Shown here: positions 51,154 through 58,405 of the stretch, in pieces
Numbering within the stretch: the first letter of the stretch is position 1
Layout: the number at the start of each line of letters is the position of its first letter
Source: CALZJC01 sp963781065
GTDB taxonomy: Bacteria; Acidobacteriota; Thermoanaerobaculia; Multivoradales; JAHEKO01
Assembly: GCA_963781065.1 (NCBI GenBank)
Contig: CAWAET010000010.1
Location: 1 to 64,000, forward strand
DNA: 64,000 bases
Direction of reading: 5' to 3'
Notes under the pieces: model-generated
Told to the model about the DNA's origin: nothing
The model's database searches: none
The model's input: the letters and a program-made list of their open reading frames with translations, nothing else
Made by a program: the position numbers and the translations under genes

Positions 51154-51321
51154 ATGCCTTCGGGCTACGTCCTCCACCGCTTGCTGGTGATCCCCAAGCC
51201 GGGGGACCAGGTGGAAGTCGATGGACAGTTCACGATTACCGTCTCCGAGGCCGATTCGCGCAGTATCCAGCGACTGCGGATCCAGAGCCTGGGGTCGGAT
51301 TTCCGCCGTCACTCCGGGTAG
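51154..51321 (+). pseudogene. Orphan CorC/HlyC transporter-associated domain (55 aa remnant or mini-gene)
   Basis: A short plus-strand frame MPSGYVLHRLLVIPKPGDQV, then EVDGQFTITVSEADSRSIQR and LRIQ, ending at TAG 51321. GYVLxRL-x2-IPxPGD-x-VEVDG-x2-FTV-x-EAD-x-RxIxRLRI is the pattern of the C-terminal CorC_HlyC domain of HlyC/CorC (magnesium/cobalt efflux) proteins. Upstream there is no CBS pair or DUF21 membrane domain; instead the intergenic side of the opposite-strand QEGLA gene begins. It is therefore either the 3' scar of a lost transporter gene or a domain-only mini-gene. It starts at an ATG without a clear ribosome site. Confidence 0.6.
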
Positions 51322-51347
51322 ATCCCCGGACTGGCCCCGAACCCGGC

Positions 51348-52325
51348 TCAGCTGCCGCCGGCAGGATCCGGCAGGCGATCCAGAAACCCCAGATAGGCCA
51401 GCGCCGTCTTCTTCCCGTCCTCGATGATGGGAGTGTGGCCGAAACCCGGCCACTGCTCGACGTCGACGGGAACGTCGGCGGGCATGCGCGACGTGATGTA
51501 CCCCGGATTCGGCTCGAGCACGCGGTCCGCGGTGCCCCATCGGATGAAGGTCGGCTGGCGAAGCCCCTGAAGCTCGTCGTCATGCACGACCGGCTCGTCG
51601 CCGCAGGCAAGCTGTCCGAAGATCCTGGTGTAGAGCTCCTGTCGCTCGAGCTCCATGCGGGTCAGATGCCGGTTGAGAAGCCGCGCGCCTTGGTGCAGCC
51701 ACCCGGGTCCGTTCGTCACATACCGGACCTTCTCCGCGCCGCTCCATTGCACCTCGCCGCCCTTCCCAGCCGAGACGACCAGCGGATTGACCTTCAGCGG
51801 CGGCTTGGCTTCACCCCGCAGGTGCCGATGGAACTCCTCGGTATGGGGCTTCGGTGCTGTCGCGGGCGCGATCAAGCCGACCGAGTCCACCTCGCGCGGG
51901 AAGTCCACCGCATACCGGAGCGCCACGGCGCCGCCCATCGAGTGGCCGAGGACATGATGGCGGCCCAGAACCGGATCGAGCCTCTCGACCAGGGCCCGGG
52001 CGCGCGCCGCCTGCCGCGCCACGGTGTAGTCGTCGTCGGCCGCTTTCGAGGTCCGGCCGTGCCCCGCCAGGTCCGGCGCGACCACGCGGTGCTTCTTCGC
52101 GAGGCGCGCGATCATCCCGAACCAGCACTCCTTGTCGGCGGTGAACCCATGCAGCAGCAGGATCGGCCCAGCCGGACGTTTCGCGCGGCGGGGCGGCCCC
52201 GTATCGAAGTACGCCAGCTCCTCCGCCGTGCCGTCCCCGTACGAGATCCGCGTCGAAGCCGGCTTCAAGCCGTGCCACCGGTATCGAAGCCGTACAAGCG
52301 CCCCGTAGCCGGCCGTCTCGGTCAT
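51348..52325 (-). CDS. Alpha/beta-hydrolase fold esterase or lipase
   Basis: 325 residues. ILLLHGFTADKECWFGMIARLAKKHRVVAPDLAGHGRTS is the opening (HG oxyanion pair). Nucleophile elbow GHSMGGAVALRYA (Ser), acid Asp in WGTADRVLEPNPG, catalytic His in GFGHTPIIED. All three triad residues are present. The cap domain (about 150-240) is variable. Substrate unknown; the sequence resembles lipase/epoxide-hydrolase-like proteins. No membrane segment or clear signal. Monocistronic: 165 bp follows on its upstream side before the next gene, in which I see nothing notable. Confidence 0.85.
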   Translation of the reverse strand: MTETAGYGALVRLRYRWHGLKPASTRISYGDGTAEELAYFDTGPPRRAKRPAGPILLLHGFTADKECWFGMIARLAKKHRVVAPDLAGHGRTSKAADDDYTVARQAARARALVERLDPVLGRHHVLGHSMGGAVALRYAVDFPREVDSVGLIAPATAPKPHTEEFHRHLRGEAKPPLKVNPLVVSAGKGGEVQWSGAEKVRYVTNGPGWLHQGARLLNRHLTRMELERQELYTRIFGQLACGDEPVVHDDELQGLRQPTFIRWGTADRVLEPNPGYITSRMPADVPVDVEQWPGFGHTPIIEDGKKTALAYLGFLDRLPDPAGGS

Positions 52326-52491
52326 CTCTGGAGAGTTCTTTCTAGCGCCTGAAAGCTCCCCTCGGCTTTCACTGATGAGAAGCTAGGTTACGACCCGGAC
52401 CGCCCCGCCCGAAACACCCTCAGGGGTGGGCTGATGCCGGGCGCGCGCCCGCAGATACGATGGCAGGCCGAGATGCCAGCTGAGCCGGCGC

Positions 52492-53256
52492 TCAGCGAGC
52501 CCGCTGCTCGACGAACCGGCGCAGGGCCTCGGCGATCCTCGGATGGGCCGAGCCCAACGAGTCGAAGGTGCTCCGGGTCAGCACCAGGACGTCGAGGTGG
52601 GCCGCAGCCTCGACCGTGGCGGCCCTGGCAGAGGGAGCGAGCAGGGCGCTCTCGCCAAACACCTCTCCATAACCCAGCGTCTCAGCCTCCTCGACGTCAC
52701 CTCCGGCTACCCTCACCAACACCCGCGCCGAGCCGCCCGCGACGACGTATAGACAGTCCCCCAAGTCCCCTTCGGAGAAGACCGCCTCGTTCGGCCCGTA
52801 GCTCTCGAGCTCCAGGCCGTGAATCAGCACCACCAGCTCTTCGGCGGTCAGCCCGCCGACTACCGGCGAGTCTTGCAGCGAAGACAGGTTGCGCAGCAGC
52901 CGCGCGCGCGCCCGCTCGCCTTTGCCGTCCTCGGTGACGCCGATCTCCCGATTGCGCACGAGGATCAACTCCGCCAGGCGCGCGGCCATCTCCGGGCGCC
53001 GGCGATCGACCCTCTGGACCTTCTTGAGCGTCGCGATCGCCTTGGCGGTGAAGCCGTCGGCGGCAAACTCCTCGGCCAACTCGACGAGCAGCACCGCGGC
53101 CTCATGTCGGCGGCCCGCCTGTGCCAATACGTCGGCAAGGCGCTGCCGGACGGTCACACTGCCGGGGCTTCCGCGCAGCGCCCGGCCCAGCTCCCGGATC
53201 GCGTCCCCGAAGCGTCCGGCCGCCACCAGCGAGTCGATGCGGGTTTGCTTTGTCAT
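52492..53256 (-). CDS. TPR plus cyclic-nucleotide-binding domain protein
   Basis: 254 residues from the ATG at 53256. Residues about 1-95 form TPR-like helical repeats (SLVAAGRFGDAIRELGRALRGSPG; DVLAQAGRRHEAAVLLVELAEEFAADGFTAKAIATLKKV). Residues about 125-250 are a cNMP-binding/CRP-type beta-roll: ELESYGPNEAVFSEGDLGDCLYVVAGGSARVLV, then GYGEVFGESALLAPSARAATVEAAAHLDVLVLTRSTFDSL. The phosphate-binding cassette GEVFGESALL-x(4)-RAATV fits the canonical pattern including the key Glu and Arg, so cAMP/cGMP binding is plausible. There is no DNA-binding domain, so it is likely a protein-level sensor. Acidobacterial genomes often carry this pairing. Confidence 0.82.
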   Translation of the reverse strand: MTKQTRIDSLVAAGRFGDAIRELGRALRGSPGSVTVRQRLADVLAQAGRRHEAAVLLVELAEEFAADGFTAKAIATLKKVQRVDRRRPEMAARLAELILVRNREIGVTEDGKGERARARLLRNLSSLQDSPVVGGLTAEELVVLIHGLELESYGPNEAVFSEGDLGDCLYVVAGGSARVLVRVAGGDVEEAETLGYGEVFGESALLAPSARAATVEAAAHLDVLVLTRSTFDSLGSAHPRIAEALRRFVEQRAR

Positions 53257-53724
53257 GATCAGACGGGCCGAAACCAGTCTCTCATGAGCGCATCCGCTCC
53301 CCTGGCGCGCGAGATCACGGGTCCGCGAGACGCAGCCTTGCCAGCCCGAGTCTTGCTCATGTGCGCCGTTCTTCTCCGGGGCCCTGCCTACCGAGCGCGC
53401 TCCGCAGATCGGTCCTTGCTTGCCTGGTCTGAGCCGCTCGCACGAATCGTCACGCAATCCGTGAGACCTACCCCGCCGGGTGGCGCGTTCCATCACGCGA
53501 GGGTGTAACTGGGTACTGTTTCCGCCATCGGTCCAGGCCAGCGCCAGCCTGGTCGCGCAAGCCACCGGTGCTCGTCTCCTCAAGGACCGGAACCACTCAA
53601 AGGCTGCCGGAGACCGCAGACCGGCGGAGGTTTCGCCAGCGAAGAGACTGACAGTGCACCGCAGATCGAGAGCCGGCAAAACAGCCCGTGCCTTCGAGAT
53701 GCTCCAAATGATCGGGAGGCGGCC
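53257..53724. other. Intergenic region with a possible divergent GEMM-like leader
   Basis: 467 bp between divergent genes. At 53527-53620 on the plus strand, a stem CCAGGC/GCCTGG is followed by TCGCGCAAGCCACCGGTGC and, about 45 nt later, GGCTGCCGGAGACCG. The layout resembles GEMM (stem, then CGCAAAGCCACGGG, then GCCGGG-TGCCG), but the invariant CGCAAAGCC is altered to CGCGCAAGCC. It would sit about 105 nt before the FG-GAP gene start. The rest of the stretch shows nothing I can name. Confidence 0.25.
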
Positions 53725-55860
53725 ATGTTCTCTTGTCTCTTTCACCGAGTTAAGTCGAGCCCTTTGCAGGTTTCCACAGCCGCGGTGATTCTCTTGTCGA
53801 CTCCCGTATCGCTGGCCGTGCCACTGCCCCCCTTCTTGCCGGACGCGGATCTTACGCTGACTGAGCCGACGCCGATCGTAGAGAACTGGTTTGGCTACGC
53901 TATAGCCGAAGAGAGTGATCAAGTGCTTGTCAGTGTGACCGGAGATTTCGCGTTCTATTCGGGGGTCGCCTACCTGTTCGATCCCCCGAACGCCACACCG
54001 CTTCAGACCTTCCACAATCCGAGCCCCCATATCGACAGTTTCTTTGGTGCCGCTCTGGCGTTGAAGGGGGACGACGTCTTCGTTTCGGCTCCGGAAGACA
54101 GCGAATCGAGTCCCTATGCCGGCGCCGTCTACCGGTTCGATCGGACGACCGGCGCGGTAGCCCCCGGGCCGCCTTATCGCAGTCCAGAGCCGGGAGAGTG
54201 GCAGGAATTCGGGTCGGCGCTCCTGGTGCTCGGCGACCACCTCTTCGTCGGCGAGGAGAACGCCTCACCGTCGGGGTCGACCGGCTCCGGGACCGTCTGG
54301 GCCTTCGATCTGGTCAACGGCGGACCACCGGCCGCGATTGTCAAGCCGGCGCCACTCCAGGGTGGCGAGTCCTTCGGTCACGCTTTAGCAGCCGTCAGCG
54401 GAATGCTCGTCGTCGGCGCTCCCCGAGACAGCAGGGACGGTATGGCCCAGGCCGGTGCCGCCTATGTGTTCGACGGTGCGAGCCTTGCCCCCCTGGGGCC
54501 GATCGGCAATCCGCACCCCTCTGAGTACGATCGCTTCGGCGCGGCTCTGGCAGCACTTGGGGCACAGGTCATCATCGGCTCGCCGCTTGACTATGACGCG
54601 GTTTCGATGGATCGGCCGGGTGCCGCCTATCTTTTTGACCTTGCCGGCACCCTCCAAGGCCAGTTCTTGAACCCGACGCCGGAGTATCTGGACCGTTTCG
54701 GCCAAGCTGTAGCCGGGGTCGAAAGTGGGGCCTTGATCGGGGCCTTCTGGGATGACGAGTTCGGGACGGATGCGGGCGCGGTCCACGTGTTCGATGTGAC
54801 GGGCAACCATCTGCAGACGTTGGCAAGTCCGTCGCCCGCCGCCGATGGAATGTTCGGGTGGAGCGTGGGCCAGTCCGGAAGCACTGTCTTCGTCGGAGCC
54901 ATCGGGGCCGAAATTGGGGGCATCAGCCAGGCCGGCGCCGTCTATCGCTTCAGCCGGGACTCGGATGGGGACGGGTTGACCGACGCCGTCGACAACTGCC
55001 CCTTCGATGCCAACCCTGCTCAATCAGACGCAGACGGACAGGACGGTGGCGACCTGTGCGATCCGTGTCCGTCCGACCCCGAGGACGCCTGCGTGTCTGG
55101 TGGATCTGCGGCACAGGAGATGACCCCAGAAAGCGGCGGGGAACTCGAGACCAGCAGCGACAACGGGCAGATGATCATGGAAGTCCAACCCGAAGATCTC
55201 AGCACCCCCGAGACCCTGTCGGCGACCGAACTCGACATCGAGGATCCGGCCGTGGACTTGACTCTCGGACCGTCTGCAGCACTGGGCGAGGCGGTGATCG
55301 AGTTCGATCTGGAGCCCGACGGGTTGAGTTTCACCAACCCCGTCTCGGTCACGATCATGGCAGATGTGTCAGCCCTGACTCCGCAGCAGAGAGACGAACT
55401 CGATCTTTACCTCAACACGGGACTAGGGACTTTCGAACTGCTAGCCGGCTCGGCCTGTTCAGTGGTCGAGGGTCCGGAAAATGTGTTCACGGCAACCTGT
55501 ACGGCAGGGTTGGATCACTTCTCGATTCTGGCGCTCGTAGCTCCTAGGGATAGCGACCGGGATGGCGTGCCGGATGAGTTTAGCGGGGAGATCGACCTCT
55601 GTCCCGGGACTCTGATCCCCGAGAGCGTGCCAACTCGGCGACTCGGTAGGAATCGCTGGGCCCTGATTGATGAGGATGGAGTATTCGACACGCGCCCTTC
55701 CAGCGGAAACAGCTCGTGGACACCATTCACCATCGAGATGACCTCCGGGTGCTCCTGCGAGCAGATTATCGAAGAGCTCAGCCTCGGCCAGGGACACGTC
55801 AAGTTCGGCTGCAGCACCGGGGCGATGAAGCGGTGGGTTCACTTGGCCCGACGTCCCTGA
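53725..55860 (+). CDS. Secreted FG-GAP repeat protein with Ca-binding thrombospondin-type repeats
   Basis: 711 residues. Signal peptide, then residues about 40-400 are seven or so FG-GAP/integrin-alpha-type blades (ENWFGYAIAEESDQVLVSV; DSFFGAALALKGDDVFVSAPED; DRFGAALAALGAQVIIGSP; GMFGWSVGQSGSTVFVGAIG), forming a propeller. DSDGDGLTDAVDNCPFDANPAQSDADGQDG is a thrombospondin type 3 Ca-binding repeat. A beta-sandwich region follows, with a second short Ca-type segment (RDSDRDGVPDEFSG). The C-terminus SGCSCEQIIEELSLGQGHVKFGCS is a Cys-containing tail found on many secreted acidobacterial proteins, perhaps a sorting tag. Probably an extracellular surface protein. It has no breaks. Confidence 0.85.
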   Translation: MFSCLFHRVKSSPLQVSTAAVILLSTPVSLAVPLPPFLPDADLTLTEPTPIVENWFGYAIAEESDQVLVSVTGDFAFYSGVAYLFDPPNATPLQTFHNPSPHIDSFFGAALALKGDDVFVSAPEDSESSPYAGAVYRFDRTTGAVAPGPPYRSPEPGEWQEFGSALLVLGDHLFVGEENASPSGSTGSGTVWAFDLVNGGPPAAIVKPAPLQGGESFGHALAAVSGMLVVGAPRDSRDGMAQAGAAYVFDGASLAPLGPIGNPHPSEYDRFGAALAALGAQVIIGSPLDYDAVSMDRPGAAYLFDLAGTLQGQFLNPTPEYLDRFGQAVAGVESGALIGAFWDDEFGTDAGAVHVFDVTGNHLQTLASPSPAADGMFGWSVGQSGSTVFVGAIGAEIGGISQAGAVYRFSRDSDGDGLTDAVDNCPFDANPAQSDADGQDGGDLCDPCPSDPEDACVSGGSAAQEMTPESGGELETSSDNGQMIMEVQPEDLSTPETLSATELDIEDPAVDLTLGPSAALGEAVIEFDLEPDGLSFTNPVSVTIMADVSALTPQQRDELDLYLNTGLGTFELLAGSACSVVEGPENVFTATCTAGLDHFSILALVAPRDSDRDGVPDEFSGEIDLCPGTLIPESVPTRRLGRNRWALIDEDGVFDTRPSSGNSSWTPFTIEMTSGCSCEQIIEELSLGQGHVKFGCSTGAMKRWVHLARRP

Positions 55861-55955
55861 GGACCTTCCCCGTTCGGACGGAGCCTCGTGCGCTATCCGA
55901 GCTTCTCCACCAGCGAGAACAACCAACCATCAACACGAAGGAATGGGAGAACGCC

Positions 55956-57338
55956 ATGAGCACTGGAACACACGTCGGCGCCTCGTACCGGGTCGGTGAA
56001 TGGCTGCCGTCGGACCACGACGCACTGGTCGCGTGGATCGAAAAGCAGGCCGACAAGGCCGAGAGACTGAGCGCTCCCCTGGAACCCGTGCTCCAGGACT
56101 TCAAGAAGCTCATCGAGTCCAACGCCGAGATCTACATGCTGTTCAACCAGATGTTCACCCAGGTGCCATCGAAGCCTCCGTACAACCGCAACCCAGCGGG
56201 CAAGCCGCAGATCCGGGATTACCACCAGATGTTGGCGGTGCTGAACCTGATACTGACCCACACGCCGACATACAACGACACGGGTGTCGTCGGGTTCCCG
56301 ATCAATGCGATCCTCGACTGGTCGATGGGCACCGAGGCCGGGTACGCCGCGTTCTTGCACCCCGATGTCAACTCCATGCTGAAGAAAGTGCTCAACGAGT
56401 TCGGCTGCTTCCTCAAGTCCCCCGAGTCGCAATATGCGATCAACGAAGATCCCGAGCGAGGATGGCTCGGAGCGAACGCCATACAGGCGATGGTGAAGAT
56501 GCTGCCGGCAGTGCCGGGTTCGGGTGAGCTCAACTACTGGGATCGCGAGTTGACCGACTCGCAGGCCACCGATGTCTTCATCGGGACCTTCGAGTGCGAT
56601 CCGCACGCGGACCACTGGGGCTTCGGCTGCTGGGATGAGTTCTTCACGCGCACCTTCCGCAAAGGGCAACGGCCCGTCGCGTCCCCCGGCGACGACCATG
56701 TGATCGCCAACGCCTGCGAGTCGGCCCCGTACAACCTGGTCAGGGGCGCAAAGGAGATGGACCGTTTCTGGATCAAGGGTCAGCCCTACTCGATCCGCCA
56801 CATGCTCGACGGCGACTTCGTCGACCACTTTGTCGGCGGCACGATCTATCAGGCGTTTCTCAGCGCCAAGAGCTATCACTGCTGGAACAGCCCGATCTCG
56901 GGTACCGTCGTCAAGAAGCGGATAGTCGACGGCACGTACTACTCGGAAATCCCGTCGGAGGGTTTCTACAACCCTCTGCACACGGGTGATACGGATGAGT
57001 CGTCGCAGACGCCGGATCTGGCCGGCCCCAACGACTCGCAGGGGTACATCAGCGAGGTCGCCACGCGCGCGCTGATTTTCATCGAGAATTCCACGGTCGG
57101 CCTGATGTGCTTCATGCCGATCGGCATGGCCGAGGTGTCCTCCTGCGAGATCGACGTGGTCGAGGGACAACAGATCGAGAAAGGCGCGCCGATCGGGCGC
57201 TTCCACTTCGGCGGTTCGTCACACTGCCTGTTCTTCGGCCCTGACATCGACCTCGACTTCGATCTGCACGGTCAGGCTCCGAGCCTGAGCTCGCACAACA
57301 TCCCGGTCCGAGACCGGATCGCCGTCGTCCGATCGTAG
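55956..57338 (+). CDS. Phosphatidylserine decarboxylase-family protein
   Basis: 460 residues from the ATG at 55956 with GGGAG upstream; further upstream codons read as non-coding. An N-terminal PSDC-type domain (about 1-190, PLEPVLQDFKKLIESNAEIYMLFNQMF, KPQIRDYHQMLAVLNLILTHTP, GFPINAILDWSMGT) is followed by a PSD catalytic domain: WDEFFTRTFRKGQRPVASPGDD, LDGDFVDHFVGGT, YHCWNSPISGTVVKKRIVDG, and the processing motif HFGGSSHCLFF. The Ser in GSS would self-cleave to give the pyruvoyl group. This is the PSD-like family often encoded by secondary-metabolite or tryptophan-pathway clusters, acting on amino-acid or lipid substrates. Exact substrate unknown. Lower GC than its neighbours. Confidence 0.85.
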   Translation: MSTGTHVGASYRVGEWLPSDHDALVAWIEKQADKAERLSAPLEPVLQDFKKLIESNAEIYMLFNQMFTQVPSKPPYNRNPAGKPQIRDYHQMLAVLNLILTHTPTYNDTGVVGFPINAILDWSMGTEAGYAAFLHPDVNSMLKKVLNEFGCFLKSPESQYAINEDPERGWLGANAIQAMVKMLPAVPGSGELNYWDRELTDSQATDVFIGTFECDPHADHWGFGCWDEFFTRTFRKGQRPVASPGDDHVIANACESAPYNLVRGAKEMDRFWIKGQPYSIRHMLDGDFVDHFVGGTIYQAFLSAKSYHCWNSPISGTVVKKRIVDGTYYSEIPSEGFYNPLHTGDTDESSQTPDLAGPNDSQGYISEVATRALIFIENSTVGLMCFMPIGMAEVSSCEIDVVEGQQIEKGAPIGRFHFGGSSHCLFFGPDIDLDFDLHGQAPSLSSHNIPVRDRIAVVRS

Positions 57339-57562
57339 GCCTCAGCCAGGCCGTTTCTCGTCGGTCGCCGAGTAGCCGGATCGGGCCACACCAGCCCCTT
57401 GCGCGGCAAGACGCCGAGGTCGCCTCGCTTCGTCACCTGGCAGCGTCTGGCCGAGTCTGATCCCAGAATGACTGGCTAGGGCCGGCTCTCCCCTCCTCGA
57501 GGGAATCGCTCCGGAGCGGCGTCGACAGAGTCGGCGGCGCTCCCACCGACCTCCCGGCCCCG

Positions 57563-57586
57563 CACCAAGCCCACCAGGGCTTGGTG
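57563..57586. terminator. Perfect hairpin overlapping the 3' end of tRNA-Leu
   Basis: CACCAAGCCC and GGGCTTGGTG pair over 10 bp around an ACCA loop. On the minus strand the right arm is the tRNA 3' end including the CCA. It may terminate transcription of the tRNA or compete with the acceptor stem; no T-run follows. The rest of 57339-57581 shows nothing notable. Confidence 0.4.
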
Positions 57587-57665
57587 CCGGAGCCGGGAAT
57601 CGAACCCGGACGCCTTGCGGCGGGGGATTTTAAGTCCCCTGCGTCTGCCATTCCGCCACTCCGGC
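57582..57665 (-). tRNA. tRNA-Leu (anticodon UAA), CCA encoded
   Basis: Minus strand begins GCCGGAGTGGCGGAATGGCA and ends CGGGTTCGAATCCCGGCTCCGGCACCA (last 27 nt described by parts: T-arm GGGTTCGAATCCC, acceptor CTCCGGC, discriminator A, CCA). The acceptor GCCGGAG/CTCCGGC pairs perfectly. The anticodon arm GGGGACTTAAAATCCCC gives TAA, reading UUA/UUG codons. A long variable arm (CGCCGCAAGGCG) marks a class II tRNA. Confidence 0.97.
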
Positions 57666-57895
57666 TGGCCGAATTCTACCGCCGGCCCGGCCTGCGGGCG
57701 CGGCCGCGACCGCTTCTCTCCCCCGGCGCCGGCAGGCCGGGCGCGCTCGCGGGACCTGCTCTCCGCACGGCCGCGAGACCCGTTCTGGATTGGGCCGCGA
57801 TCGCCTCGGCCTATATCAGCCGCCGCCCCTCCCTACCCTATTGAGACAGAGGAAAACCGGGCCCGGGACCGGCGGCGAAAGAAGGGGGCTCGACG

Positions 57896-58366
57896 ATGAT
57901 CCAAACCGAGATGGACCCGACCAGCAAAGCACGATCCAGCCTGATCACCTACGGCAGCGGCAGCCTGGAGCTGAACCTGGCCCTGCGGCCGCGGGCGGTG
58001 GGGCCGAGCCTGGAGCTCGCCGGTGCGCTGGTCGACCGTGAGAGCGGCGGGTTGCGCGACGTTCCGGCCTATCTGTTGCGCGGCAGCCGCATCCTCGACG
58101 AGGCGCAGACCGACGAGAAGGGTGTGTTTCACTTGCGCACCGGCCTCAAAGAGGGGCTGCGGATCTGCCTGCTGCTGAACGACGACCGGATGGTCGAGCT
58201 GGAGCTGGGGCACCGCCGCAGCGGCCGGCAAGAGGAACTGGGACGTCCAACCCACCGGCCGGTCCTCGTAGGACCCAGGCGGCGCACTCCGGCCCAGAAC
58301 TCGAAGTCTCCGGGGTCATTTCCGGGGATGACCGGAACGAAGCTCCGAAACCCTCGGCGAGGCTGA
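57896..58366 (+). CDS. Small protein with carboxypeptidase-regulatory-like segment
   Basis: 156 residues. MIQTEMDPTSKARSSLITYGS, then LELNLALRPRAVGPSLELAGALVDRESGGLRDVPAYLLRGSRILDEAQTDEKGVFHLRTGLKEGLRICLLLNDDRMVELEL (read by key residues). The order GxLVDxESGGLRxVPAYLLRGxRxLDEAQTDEKGxFHL resembles a regulatory-like beta-sandwich that in other genomes follows sigma-factor or zinc-finger genes. No signal peptide, so cytoplasmic or partial. The last ~45 residues (Arg/Ser/Pro-rich, ending GTKLRNPRRG) look non-conserved. It may be the remnant of a larger anti-sigma-like gene. Its GC and codon use are ordinary. Function unknown. Confidence 0.55.
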   Translation: MIQTEMDPTSKARSSLITYGSGSLELNLALRPRAVGPSLELAGALVDRESGGLRDVPAYLLRGSRILDEAQTDEKGVFHLRTGLKEGLRICLLLNDDRMVELELGHRRSGRQEELGRPTHRPVLVGPRRRTPAQNSKSPGSFPGMTGTKLRNPRRG

Positions 58367-58405
58367 AGCGCAACCGCCCTCGAAGCGGAAAGAACAGTGT
58401 AGCCG

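Noticed and set aside
52420..52440. Rho-independent terminator near CACCCTCAGGGGTG
   Set aside because: Stem of five pairs, no T-run, and poor position relative to both neighbouring genes.
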